Assembly (NCBI GenBank): GCA_001465935.1
Contig: LNKV01000037.1
Location: forward strand, 1-64,000
DNA length: 64,000 nt
Source of the DNA: Clarireedia homoeocarpa
Taxonomy: Eukaryota > Ascomycota > Leotiomycetes > Helotiales > Rutstroemiaceae
Direction of reading: 5' to 3'
The position numbers were made by a program, and so were the translations under genes. Of this stretch, positions 30,734 through 40,685 are shown one piece after another. Positions within the stretch are counted from its first letter, which is position 1, and every line of letters begins with the position of its first letter. The notes beneath the pieces are model-generated. The model did not search any database, was not told the origin of the DNA, and saw nothing but the letters and a program-made list of their open reading frames with translations.

Positions 30734-31504
30734 ATGCGATCATCACTACTACCGAAGAGCGTGCTACGCTCCTGCAAGAATCCTTTCCCACGAACAATCA
30801 CCTCCCACGCCACACCATCAATCTGTCAAATCTGCCATCAAAGAAATATCAGCGCCCCTCCCTTCCGCAATACCCCTCCCTTAAACCGCAGATTCGCATC
30901 CTCAACCACTACAAACACAACCGCCACCCCTCAAGAACCTTCTCAAACCAGCACCTCCTCTCCCCCCCGCAATCACTACGACCTCTTCCCCAACACCTTC
31001 CCTGCTGGCCCCCCGCCCGCCAGCCCCTTCAAAATCAACCCCCGCACTCTCCGCAACGAATTCCTCCACCTCCAAGCAACCGCACACCCGGACCGACACA
31101 CCTCTTCCTCATCCAAAACCCGCGCTGAAGCCACCTCTGCGCTGATAAACGAAGCGTACAAAACCCTCCTCTCCCCTCTGCTGCGCGCACAGCATCTTTT
31201 ATCCCTGCGAGGGATTGACGTCGCGGGGGATGAAACCGGGAAGTTGGATGATGCGGAGTTACTGATGGAGGTGCTGGAGACGAGGGAGGAGATCGAGGAT
31301 GCGCAGCAGGAGGAGGATTTAAAGGAGGTGAGGGAGCGGAATGACAGGAGGATTGAGGAGGCGGAGGGGGGGTTGGAGAGGGCGTTTAGGGACGATGATT
31401 TGGAGGGAGCGAGGAGGGAGGCTGTTAAGTTGAGGTATTGGATTAATATTAAAGAGAGCTTGGATGCGTGGGAGAAGGGGAAGCCAGTTGTGCTTGTGCA
31501 TTGA
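30734..31504 (+). CDS. JAC1: JAC1/HSCB-type mitochondrial J-protein co-chaperone
   Basis: 256 aa, no intron. Residues 1-60 are rich in Arg/Ser/Thr without acids, a mitochondrial presequence. The J-domain covers about 80-160: NHYDLFPNTFP, NPRTLRNEFLHLQATAHPDR (HPD at 118-120), then INEAYKTLLSPLLRAQHLL. The C-terminal HscB oligomerisation domain follows (about 180-256: LLMEVLETREEIEDA, LRYWINIKESLDAWE), the usual helical bundle that binds the scaffold Isu. Jac1 stimulates the Hsp70 Ssq1 and delivers Isu for Fe-S cluster transfer in the mitochondrial matrix. Length and domain order match the family. Confidence 0.95.
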   Translation: MRSSLLPKSVLRSCKNPFPRTITSHATPSICQICHQRNISAPPFRNTPPLNRRFASSTTTNTTATPQEPSQTSTSSPPRNHYDLFPNTFPAGPPPASPFKINPRTLRNEFLHLQATAHPDRHTSSSSKTRAEATSALINEAYKTLLSPLLRAQHLLSLRGIDVAGDETGKLDDAELLMEVLETREEIEDAQQEEDLKEVRERNDRRIEEAEGGLERAFRDDDLEGARREAVKLRYWINIKESLDAWEKGKPVVLVH

Positions 31505-31976
31505 ATGGAAGGTGGGGGAGTGGTTACAGATGGTGGATATTGTGTAAAGATATGGATATGATTATATAAAGGGCATTTTGGCTGTAGAACGCAGAGCATC
31601 TAGACGAGCGAAGCCTACTGTGTTTTAGAGATACCCAGGGTAGAATAGAAGTATATCTTTCCAACACTGTGAGTGGACGATGGCCAACGCAACTTGGCAG
31701 TCTCGTTTCTTCTGATCCTGATACCGAAATTTAGAAATTTGCAAATCTTGAAGTCCTAATCATTATGCTAGTCTTGCCAGACGTTCCCTTACTCATAATA
31801 TTGACTTTAACATACCATAATTTATCTGTATTCGTCTGAAAATATTCTCTTGTCTTTCTAAATAGAGCTAGCTCTATGTACAAGAATATCTACGCCCAAA
31901 CACAAATATATTCTACACCAACCACAAACTCCACCCAAGGTCAAAGTTAAACAAAACTCCCCCCCCGGGTGTAACC

Positions 31977-33386
31977 TCACCCAACTATCTTCAAAACCTC
32001 CTCCCTACTCCCCCTTACCGCCCACTTACTATCCCTATTCAAGCCACACCCCCTAAAATCCACCCACTTCAACTCCCTACACCCTTCCAGTAACATCTTC
32101 ACCTTCTCTTCACTCAACCACAAGAAATCCTTCGCTTTGATCTCTTCTAAATACTTCAGTCTCTTTAGAAATGCGATGATGTCAGTGACGGTTACGGGTG
32201 CGAAATGTGCTTGCGGTGGAGAGGAGGAATAGTGATAAGAATTAGAATGGGGAGGGGTGAGACCGGTGCTGGGTGCGGATCGGGGACTCGGGCCGTCGTA
32301 GGAGCTGGAGCTGGAGGGGGAGGGGGAGGCTGATCTAAGACTGCGAGTGCGGAGAATACGGTTCGAGTAAGGTGGGATGCGTGAGGTGGGAATGTCGGAG
32401 ATGTAGGTGGTGGTGGGTTTTGGACGGTAGACTATGGGGATGAATCGATTTGGGGGATTTGGATCGGGGACGTAGTAGTCGATTGTTAGTTGGAGACGGG
32501 AGATGTTGATTTTGCTATAGAATTATGAGTTAAGTTTACTTATAGATAATTAAACTTGAAAATATAAAAGTGGTTCATACCGTAGATTTTTACACGCAGA
32601 TAGTACATGACAGATAGCCCCAGCAGGTAGATCTCTCGTTCTGTGGAAGTTCTTTAATTGTGGAATGGGCGCTGGATGAGTTGAGGCATTGTGGGAAGCC
32701 CTGACAGCTCCTGAGGAGCCCATTCGGTCTCGGTCTTGGATATATGGCATATACTGATCTCGATATGTGAATTCCCTCCACCCAGCCTGTGGTAGCAACT
32801 GCCCATGTTCATCTAAATCTTTAGTGAAGTAGCTAAGATCTAGGACACGCACCATAGCAGCATACGATTGGTTTTTTGAAATCGTGTAGGCGAACTGGGC
32901 ATACCGGTAGGTACTTGCGAAATAGGGACATCTATACAAGAACGTAGCCGCGCTTTCCAGAAGATTTGAACTCGTGAGCATCAGATTGCGCAAATCCAGC
33001 TGACTCAAGTAGTCAAATATCAGAACGAGAAGTTCCATCGGCATGTTTGCAAGATTGTGAAGAGTGGTGTGTTTCCGCTTTCTGGAAAACACGGACGAGG
33101 TTACGGAGGAGAATGACTTTAATGACGAGCTGGAGCCGCGACGTTTTGGGGCATTTGAGCGGGCGCACATCAGCGGTGAAATCAAGGATCTGACATAGTG
33201 TCGTGAGGAGGCCATTTCGTCAGATTTAAGATATTTTGGGACATGCATTAGAAATGAATTTGAGCGTTCGTCTTCCGCCCTCATATGCACGTTGACATCG
33301 CCCTGATATAAGGCATTGCTGTGCCTGCGCTTTTTTGATGGACCTGAGAACATGAAGGGTTTCGACAAGAAATGATGATGATGCAA
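31977..33386 (-). CDS. F-box protein
   Basis: Two exons, complement of 31977-32514 and 32581-33386, phase-2 intron (GTATGA...CTATAG); 447 aa. An alternative start 11 codons in (MFSGPSKKRRHS at 33353) is equally plausible. The F-box lies at about 112-150: NLANMPMELLVLIFDYLSQ, LDLRNLMLTSSNLLESAATF, followed by LYRCPYFASTYRYAQFAYTI, the usual continuation in fungal F-box/LRR-like proteins. A Ser/Pro-rich insert (about 320-365) is followed by leucine-rich segments (IIAFLKRLKYLEEIKAKDFL, LLEGCRELKWVDFRGCGL). F-box proteins link SCF ubiquitin ligase (via Skp1) to substrates; the substrate is unknown. Transcribed convergently with JAC1. Confidence 0.85.
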
Positions 33387-34875
33387 GAAGGTAAGAGCTT
33401 ATGATCTTTGAGTGACAGCCAGCAAATTTGAGCCTTTTCTTCTCCTTGTACTCCCGACAATCGAGCCTTAGCAAACAATGCACACGGGATGCGTATGTGT
33501 TTGTCCAAACTGTGGTAGTTCAATTTCCTGTCTGGTGAGCCCGCCGAGCCACCAAATGTTGTTCTTGATGTTTGTGAGAAGAGGAGCAGCGCAGTGCGTT
33601 GTGTCCAAGAATTCATACCGAAAATCGCGCTTGGTGTCCTGGTTCTGCGTTGCAAACCATGTAACTGAGTACAGCAGCATTCACTGATGATGTCAATACA
33701 GCATCAATAAAATCCCTCATGTGGCTGCAGTAAAAATGGTCGTTCGTCAGCGAAATATATATGCAGCTATGCAAACCCCCTATGCATGCTAGAGATGTGG
33801 TAGAAAGTGAATGTAATGTACTTTATGCCCGCAGAAAAGTAGAAATCTATTTCCGAGCAATCTGTAACTTTACAGAAAATTCAATTTGAGCGACGTTCGC
33901 GCCGTACCAACGGAAAACAGGGCAGTTCGGCAGCAAACGGATGTGCGTATCGCTCAGAAAGGAAATATAGGTGCTACCTCGCGTAAATTCGTACTATGTT
34001 GACATCATTGCTTGATTTGTAGAAGTGCCTATGTAGATGGAAAACCAAGGGAAATAACTTGATAGTTTGGAGCTCGTTCCTGCATGATATCTGCCATGTA
34101 TACTTCAGTAAATGCGAATTATAGAAGCTGCCCTTCATCGCATCAGCTGTCGGGTAGAGTCGTTGAAATGCGGAAGTGATTTTTTTGTAGCGCGTGAGCT
34201 GATGGAACACGAGACCTGGGCTTTTATAACTTGGGTCCTCTATAGACCCCAGAAACTATGGTATGAGTTCCGTCCACTCTTGACAATAATTGTGGTTGTT
34301 GATCATCTGGTCGACTTATCTGCTTCGGTGATAATGCTTGAACGAATAACGTCGTAGTAGTTGGCCTGGCCGATATCTCTATACTTCGTAGATGTATGGC
34401 ACATCAGCGATACTCCCATTCTACTTTATTGACCAACAATCGCAGCTCTCTATTGAACTCAATTTTAGATGCATCATAAGTGGAAATTTGTCTAGGAGAG
34501 TAAATATCTTTATTGCTAAAATATTTACACCGATACGACCATTTCTGGTTGAATCCGGTTCGCGGTAGGTAGGTTTCAATGGTTGGTCTCATATTCTTCG
34601 CATTCGATAGTGTCGAATTTACCTTTCTTTCACCGCAGAAGAAACAAACAGAAAAGGCTCCTATAGCAGTCTTGACAGGCTGCGCGGGTCCTCTGAAGTC
34701 TTACAAGGCTAAAAATACTCTGTCAGCATCGCTATTCCAGGACTCTGACGTTACCCTCTAGAAGCTTCATTCGCGGCGATACCTTAGAGGTGACCGGTAT
34801 CGACTGGTCGTTGTTGATATCTTGAAACATTCGGTTTGAAACCGACTACTGGAAGGATTTCCTTACCCGTGAGGA
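33387..34875. other. intergenic, no gene seen
   Basis: About 1.5 kb between the F-box gene start and the HET gene stop. Several frames of 60-124 codons exist on the minus strand, but none shows a domain, a consistent intron pattern or a homologous look. Confidence 0.5.
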
Positions 34876-36858
34876 CTACACAAGCTTGATCGTGGACCTG
34901 TCTAGGCTCATATCTGCTATCTCACCATTCATAATACCGTGGACGTAACATTCTCCGATCATATGGAACGATCCTTCGTCATGTTTCCGGATGACGAAAG
35001 GGAGACGTCCGCCAGCGAACACGCAGATATGGTCGCCCGGTGCTGCATGCCCCGGAACCAGCCCGATAAACTTTTTTGAAGTAATACAAAGGCGTCTATT
35101 CTTCATTGCGGAAGAATAGGCAGTACAAATATCATTGAAGAGTCTTCCGGGTGCCCTGGTTGAAAGATTTTGTAGTGTCAGTCGGCCGTTAAGTCTGCGG
35201 GGTGAATAAGTCTGGTCCGGCAATGAAGGACGCAGTCCGGTAGTCTCGTCGATGATGAGACTAAATATGTCAGCAAAGGTTGGCGGAGATGGTTGCATAC
35301 CCGATTCATCCTTTCCAGCAACTAGGGTTTTCCAGAAAGCCTCAAAGAGACCGCTGCCTGAGGGATACGGATGACATGCTCTAACAAAGTCCACATAGGT
35401 AGCTAAGTCGCCATTCTCCATGATTGGGTTCTTGTAAGAAATCTTTGCTCGATGACTGACAGGCCCAACAGAATCTATGGAATCAAACAGAATGCCTGTA
35501 GCAGATAGAGCTTGACCGTCAGGACTCAATATGAGCGCATCATCTGGAATCCATTTTCCGGCACTGTAGATGTGACTAAATCTTTCTTCGTTTCCTAAAG
35601 ATATTGTCTTGGGACTCTGGGACCAATCCGGAAGCCATGAGGGCAAGCCTGAAAGACTTGATTGGCCGTCGACACAGCTGAAGACGCGAAAGACTTTTTC
35701 CAGAGCCTTTAAACCACTTGCTACCCCTGGCTTCAATTGCTTCTTAGCACTCTCAATTGCATCGAGCATATACGGCAGAGTGGCCTCGCGGTACAGCGTA
35801 GACACTTCCTTTGAGTAATCTGGCTTGATCGAGTGTTTACAAAAACCAAGAAGCCCGTAGACCTTATCTCGAGGATCTGTAGCTTGCGCATATCGGGTAT
35901 CGATAAGAGCCGTTATTAAGACACGATTAGAGACCGATATTTCATTAGAATTTTTCATCGAGGCGCAAATCTCGCATCCAGATGGTGTCTGGTCTGGCCT
36001 ATCCTCGAATCTCCGTCGCAGCCAAGCGACAAGACCAATTTCTTTGATGATGGCGCACCAACCAGTGAGTTTTTCCCAGGAGACTAGCACCTCTCCACAG
36101 ACGATATAAGGTACCGGTGAGATTACCGCCTCTTGAATGACCCATAGCCTGCGGAACCATGGCCGTTCGAATAACTTCCATAACTCTTCCCATAACTCGG
36201 ATCTCGCTTCGGGAAGTTTCACGTTGCTGAAACCCTCTTCCGGTGGCAGAAAGGCTGCATATTGCAAGGTAGTGGCGACAGACTCTAGTGTAACAAACGC
36301 GCGATGACTGCCCTCGGCTTCCTCCCCTAACCAGATGACTGTGTTCCAAGCCCGGCGGTAGATTAATGACATGATCTGCACTTGCCTTTCTCTTTCCGCT
36401 GTGTCCATTTGGTTAATACATATTTGATCAATCCAGAGCATGACAGAGTAATCATCCCGACGCAAATGCCTAAGTGCTGAAAAAAGGCTCTTGGTGATTT
36501 TTTGGTCTTGACTATTACATTTGATGTTGCAATCAAAAATGGGCGCACCCCAAACATAGCTGAGAGCGGTATACCGAGCCGGTTTTCTGTGTTCCAAAGA
36601 CACAGCGTGCCTCGTATATGGCCCAAAAGTAACATTGGGATCGTAAACGCCAAATATTGTTTTGTACTCAAATTCCACTGAACAATGGTGGAGGATGCAA
36701 CAAACTTCGCTTTCGAACGATCCAGGTAGGACTTCGGCAATTCTGATCTCATATTCGTCAATTAGCGGGCGATATATACTCCCTGGTAAGGCAGAGGAAG
36801 TGTTGACGGGCGGCTCTTGCGCTTGGTCTATGGTCTGCAGGTGTGTTTTTGCTGCCAA
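34876..36858 (-). CDS. HET-domain (heterokaryon incompatibility) protein
   Basis: Single frame of 660 aa. The HET domain covers about 92-265 with its three hallmark blocks: RYTALSYVWG (96-104), VMLWIDQICINQ (140-150) followed by ERERQVQIMSLIYRRAW, and TVIWLGEE (174-180). The rest contains the usual downstream features of this family (FERPWFRRLWVIQE, ARDKVYGLLG-like ATDPRDKVYGLLGF, PDYS, LPSWLPDWS) and a C-terminal block GDHICVFAGGRLPFVIR. HET proteins mediate cell death upon contact with incompatible strains; many are of unknown specificity. No NACHT or other signalling domain is fused. Such genes evolve fast and are often in variable regions. Confidence 0.93.
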   Translation of the reverse strand: MAAKTHLQTIDQAQEPPVNTSSALPGSIYRPLIDEYEIRIAEVLPGSFESEVCCILHHCSVEFEYKTIFGVYDPNVTFGPYTRHAVSLEHRKPARYTALSYVWGAPIFDCNIKCNSQDQKITKSLFSALRHLRRDDYSVMLWIDQICINQMDTAERERQVQIMSLIYRRAWNTVIWLGEEAEGSHRAFVTLESVATTLQYAAFLPPEEGFSNVKLPEARSELWEELWKLFERPWFRRLWVIQEAVISPVPYIVCGEVLVSWEKLTGWCAIIKEIGLVAWLRRRFEDRPDQTPSGCEICASMKNSNEISVSNRVLITALIDTRYAQATDPRDKVYGLLGFCKHSIKPDYSKEVSTLYREATLPYMLDAIESAKKQLKPGVASGLKALEKVFRVFSCVDGQSSLSGLPSWLPDWSQSPKTISLGNEERFSHIYSAGKWIPDDALILSPDGQALSATGILFDSIDSVGPVSHRAKISYKNPIMENGDLATYVDFVRACHPYPSGSGLFEAFWKTLVAGKDESGMQPSPPTFADIFSLIIDETTGLRPSLPDQTYSPRRLNGRLTLQNLSTRAPGRLFNDICTAYSSAMKNRRLCITSKKFIGLVPGHAAPGDHICVFAGGRLPFVIRKHDEGSFHMIGECYVHGIMNGEIADMSLDRSTIKLV

Positions 36859-37606
36859 GAACTCCGATAACTGTTCCTTATAGATGTCTACAGTAGCACC
36901 GGCAGTTTTGGCGGCGCTGGCAATTTCAAAGGCTGGGAAATTCGACTTTCCATGGTCACCCCAGATTGTCTCTTTTGGTAGAGTAATTAGCTGTTGCGCC
37001 TAAGTTTTGAGATATACGCTGCGTCCCAGGGAACATAGTTGTGGCGAGCCATACCTCTGACGACGTCCTCGGGTTCAAACGTAGTTAACATTTTCGGCAG
37101 TGAAATACGAGTAGTACTTGAAACGAGAGAATGAGAGCGAAAGTTGGATCCTTCGATGGAAACTTTACAAGAATGCCGTAAATGGCTGTCTCGTTGCCAT
37201 GAAACGTACTCGCAAGAATGGCGCCTAATAAGTATCTACAATAAAGAGGAGTAGCCTGACGGGAGGGCACTTCATTGTTCGCTGAAATCTTGAGCCTTTT
37301 ACCGCACTTTGCACAACACACGGCTGCATCCTGGATGTTTGGCGACTTGTGTTGGTGTAGATGACAGGCGAAACAAGTGAGATGTGGATGACAGGCGAAA
37401 CAAGTGAGATGTGGATGACAGGCGAAACAAGTGAGATGTGAAATGTGTAGTTAGAAGTTCCTGAAAGCTCGGACATCTCATTGGAGGCGAGGCAGGCTAC
37501 AAAGCTCCCCCGCTATCAACCAAGTAGCTTCAGCATCATTGCTCCATAAATATTGTAGCTCATCTTCACAACTGCTTGGTGTCAGGACGGGATTGAAAAG
37601 ACAATC
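36859..37606. promoter_or_regulatory. divergent region HET gene / CSN4
   Basis: About 750 bp between divergent starts. Minus-strand frames here (37085-37476) are short. One reads MCCAKCGKRLKISANNE and the other is made from a 9-codon repeat; I see no convincing gene. Confidence 0.5.
37360..37440 (+). repeat. 27-bp tandem repeat, three copies
   Basis: Three near-identical copies of a unit starting GATGACAGGCGAAACAAGTG. The 27-bp length keeps frame and would encode HISLVSPVI on the minus strand, though no gene is supported. Confidence 0.9.
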
Positions 37607-38907
37607 ATGGTTTCTCAGAAAGTATCGGAAGCTCTGCAGCAAATAGCAGCCTCTGCAGAAAAGCAGCAAGGCTACGCGACACTTCTATCGACCGCTCAAT
37701 TGTCATCCACCCCGGCCGAGTTACCTGATGATTTGATTGCGATTATCGATGCTATATTCGCCGACTCCCTTGGAATAGTTGCCACTCGTTCCCTCGCAGC
37801 ACTATTCGTCGATGCGCTGAAGGCAGTTAAAAGCAATGAAGCTAAGATCACAATCGGCGAGCGAGCTCTACAGACATTCGGGGCACAATCATCGTCATTC
37901 GAGGAACAAAATGCTCAAATCCGCGAGCTTATGGCTTCTGCCTACGAAGAAGAAGAAGATTACCTATCAGCTGCAAAGATCTTAGCTGGCATTCCACTCG
38001 AATCTTCGCAACGAAAAGTTACAAATGAAGAGAAGGTTAAATGTTGGATCCGAATAACTCGCAACTACCTTGAGGTTGATGATACGACACTTGCGGAGCA
38101 ATACTTGAACAAAGCAAAGAACCTTATCTACACTGTACCGGATCGAGATCTCAATTTACATTTCAAGCTCAGTCAAGCACGAATTCAAGATGCTAGGAGG
38201 GATTTCCTGGCTGCTGCTCAGGGTTACCAGGACATCAGTTTCTTGACCGTTATTGCGGAAGAAGAACGTCTACATACATTGAGTATGGCTATAAAGTGTG
38301 CTGTTCTGGCACCTGCAGGCCCTCTTCGTAGTCGTGCGCTTGGAAGATTATACAAAGATGAGCGAGCTGCTGGGTTGGATGAATTTAGTATACTAGAAAA
38401 GATGTTCCTGGATCGTTTATTGACACCCGAGGAAGTATCAAAATTTGCAGAAGGACTCCAACCACATCAGCTTGCGAAAACCCAAGATGGAACAACCGTG
38501 TTGCAAAAGGCTGTGGTCGAGCACAACCTGCGGGCTGCTTCAAGACTATATAATAGCATCCGTTTTGAAGCTCTTGGATTACTTTTGGGACTTGATGGAG
38601 ACAAAGCCGAGGAGACGACTGCTCGAATGATTGAACAAGGTCGATTGCTCGGAAGGATCGATCAGGTTGAGAGGGTAATTTGGTTTGAGGGTGGAGAGGC
38701 CACTGGTGAGAAGGGAAGTGGAAGAGCTGAAGGGATTGTGGGAAGAGAACTTCGGAGATGGGATGCGAATGTTCAAGGTTTGGCTGAAGAGGTAGAAAAG
38801 GTCACTTCCGAGCTTCAGCTCGTATATCCCGTGAGTTTCCCTCCTTTGAGTCGCACAACACAGCTAACACGGTCCAGGACTTTGTCGCTGCAAACCTAGT
38901 TGTTTGA
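37607..38907 (+). CDS. csn4: COP9 signalosome subunit 4
   Basis: Two exons, 37607-38830 and 38878-38907 (GTGAGT...GTCCAG, phase 0); 417 aa. Diagnostic stretches are SFEEQNAQIRELMASAYEEE, ILAGIPLESSQRK, RDFLAAAQGYQDIS, KDERAAGLDEFSILEKMFLD, MPHQ-like LQPHQLAKTQDGTTVLQKAV and EHNLRAASRLYNSIRFEALG. These align throughout with CSN4. The PCI/winged-helix domain is at about 195-365. CSN removes NEDD8 from cullins and so controls SCF ligases; in fungi it also affects development and light responses. The second exon adds only DFVAANLVV before the stop. It resides in nucleus and cytoplasm. Confidence 0.95.
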
Positions 38908-39252
38908 TTCAAATGAATAACTAAAATTAATGACGTGATATACCAAAGGCGTTTAGACATGGTATCTGCATATCTGCATATCAGCGGAGGAGTTCTAGCA
39001 TGGGCAGACCAATGATGGCGTTCCCAAAACGGAATGGAACGTAGGATGATATTCTCTCCTTTGAGATGGAGTGTGTTAGAAAATTAAATATTTGCACATG
39101 CCTTGCGATAGTATATGACGCCGACGTTTAGGGTACACATATTTGCGTCTTCCAAATTATATACAGCCATCCTGCCATTCCTCACGTTTCGGCTTATTCT
39201 TCTTCCCTACCTTTCGTCTACCCATCTGGTCAACTTGTGCTATCTATGTCTT
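38908..39252. other. intergenic between convergent genes
   Basis: 345 bp of 3' flanking sequence between CSN4 and the SGNH hydrolase gene. Nothing seen. Confidence 0.5.
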
Positions 39253-40119
39253 CTATTCAGTCCTCAAGGGTGCTTGCTCAGCATAGGCATCAAACTTCAA
39301 GTTCCTTCCGGCCATTAAATCACGTAAAGCAGCTCCGATAAGGGTTCCCATCCGATCGTAACCTTCTTCAGTGAAATGCACTCCATCGATCCAGATTCGG
39401 CTTCGCTCTTCTTCAGACATGCTCCAGTATGGCATAGCTTTATGAAGATCGAAAACATGACTGTAGTAGCTTAGTATGATTATCTAAATGGATATAAAGG
39501 ATAAACACTTACAAGTTCTCAGCCTTATAGCTAAGAATCAAATTGTTTAGATGATCCCTTGGTGCATTTAGCGTTGGGTCGCATGCACCGCACTCCGGAA
39601 CAGTCAGAGCTAGAACCTGAGTCCCACGAGAAAGAGCAAACCTCCACTCCTTGATGAGATATTCAAAGATGGTTTCTACATCTCGATATTGGTTGAGATC
39701 ATTGGTCCCTCCTAATATGATCATCCAGTTATACGGAGTGTCGGCTTCATCATCTAGGCAAACATCAGTACTCACGCACATGCTGTATACATGTATGCTA
39801 GGTGTATTGCCAAGCATCACACGTTCGGGCTACTAAAGGGGCTTTAGGATATCGAGGTTTAAATCGCTGGGAACCGCATATCAACGCCGCATAGATGAAC
39901 ACATAACTTACACAGTATGTCCAATCTAGGTAAGTAGCTTCCCGGAGGACTGACCACCTGATCTCCCGGTAATCCTTGAACGTCTATACTGAATGGGATG
40001 TGAGGGAAGTTGTCCCTGAATGTGTCGCTGAGTGCAATTGCGTAAGGATGATTAATTGGGAAGCCTTGGGTCAAGCTATTTCCGAAGCAAAGCACACTCA
40101 CTGGATTCATGAAAAGCAT
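39253..40119 (-). CDS. SGNH/GDSL-type hydrolase
   Basis: Three exons, complement of 39253-39460, 39513-39753 and 39912-40119; 218 aa. The first ATG of this start cluster (ACAATGC, MLFMNPVSVLCFG) is used because the family's first strand begins within a few residues of the N-terminus; the frame stays open to 40191. Block I is VLCFGNSLTQGF (catalytic Ser), block II has the Gly of VQGLPGDQVV, block III is IILGGTNDLNQ, block V is WIDGVHFTEEGYDRMG (Asp and His). All four catalytic or oxyanion positions are thus present, so an active esterase/lipase-like enzyme is expected. No signal peptide, so intracellular. The second intron position was chosen because it joins PRLDIL to YDEADTPYNWMIIL with the usual spacing. 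Substrate unknown. Confidence 0.8.
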
Positions 40120-40191
40120 TGTGACGTTCAAGGCGAGGTTGGTGCACACCCCACCGAGTATTGTGGAGTCGGATGTAATGACAATTGACAA

Positions 40192-40685
40192 CCTAGATGT
40201 TTACTCGCGGGGTATGAGCTTTGAAGTTGTGAAGACGCACAAGACAAGTAGAAGGACAGCAATGGTCGTTGAAGGTGCTCAATTGAAGACAATGACAGAA
40301 ATTCTAATACATGCAACGAAATCGAACATCGTCTACCCTCACTCGAATAGCTTTGCATGATTTTACTTGTACTCGTGCTTCCTCAAACTATCCCGAAGCA
40401 GGGGTTACCTAATTCTCTCTTGGTTGCCATGTAAACAATCCAAATAATGAGAGCCAATCAAAAATTTCCACCCACTCCAAGCAATAAAGTCTCTACAACC
40501 TCATTCTTTACTTTTTACGCGACAATACTCAAAACTAACGACGCGCATTAATTTTCTCTCTTGCTCTCGTTGCGCTCGTTGCTCTTGGAGGGGATGGTAT
40601 TGATAAGCAGGATCGACAATACAGTAACTGAGAAATACCACAAATAATTATCGCCATTCACTGTCTACCAAACACATCGAGTCCA
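40192..40685. promoter_or_regulatory. divergent region SGNH hydrolase / MPS1
   Basis: About 500 bp with presumed promoters of both genes. AT-rich; CTCGTTGCGCTCGTTGCTCTTG forms a short imperfect repeat at 40566-40588. Confidence 0.4.

Noticed and set aside
30976..31599. 207-codon minus-strand frame opposite JAC1
   Set aside because: Antisense shadow of a clearly identified gene.
37085..37321. Possible small zinc-binding protein (MCCAKCGKRLK)
   Set aside because: Only one CxxC pair, no downstream continuation after plausible splicing, no conserved look.
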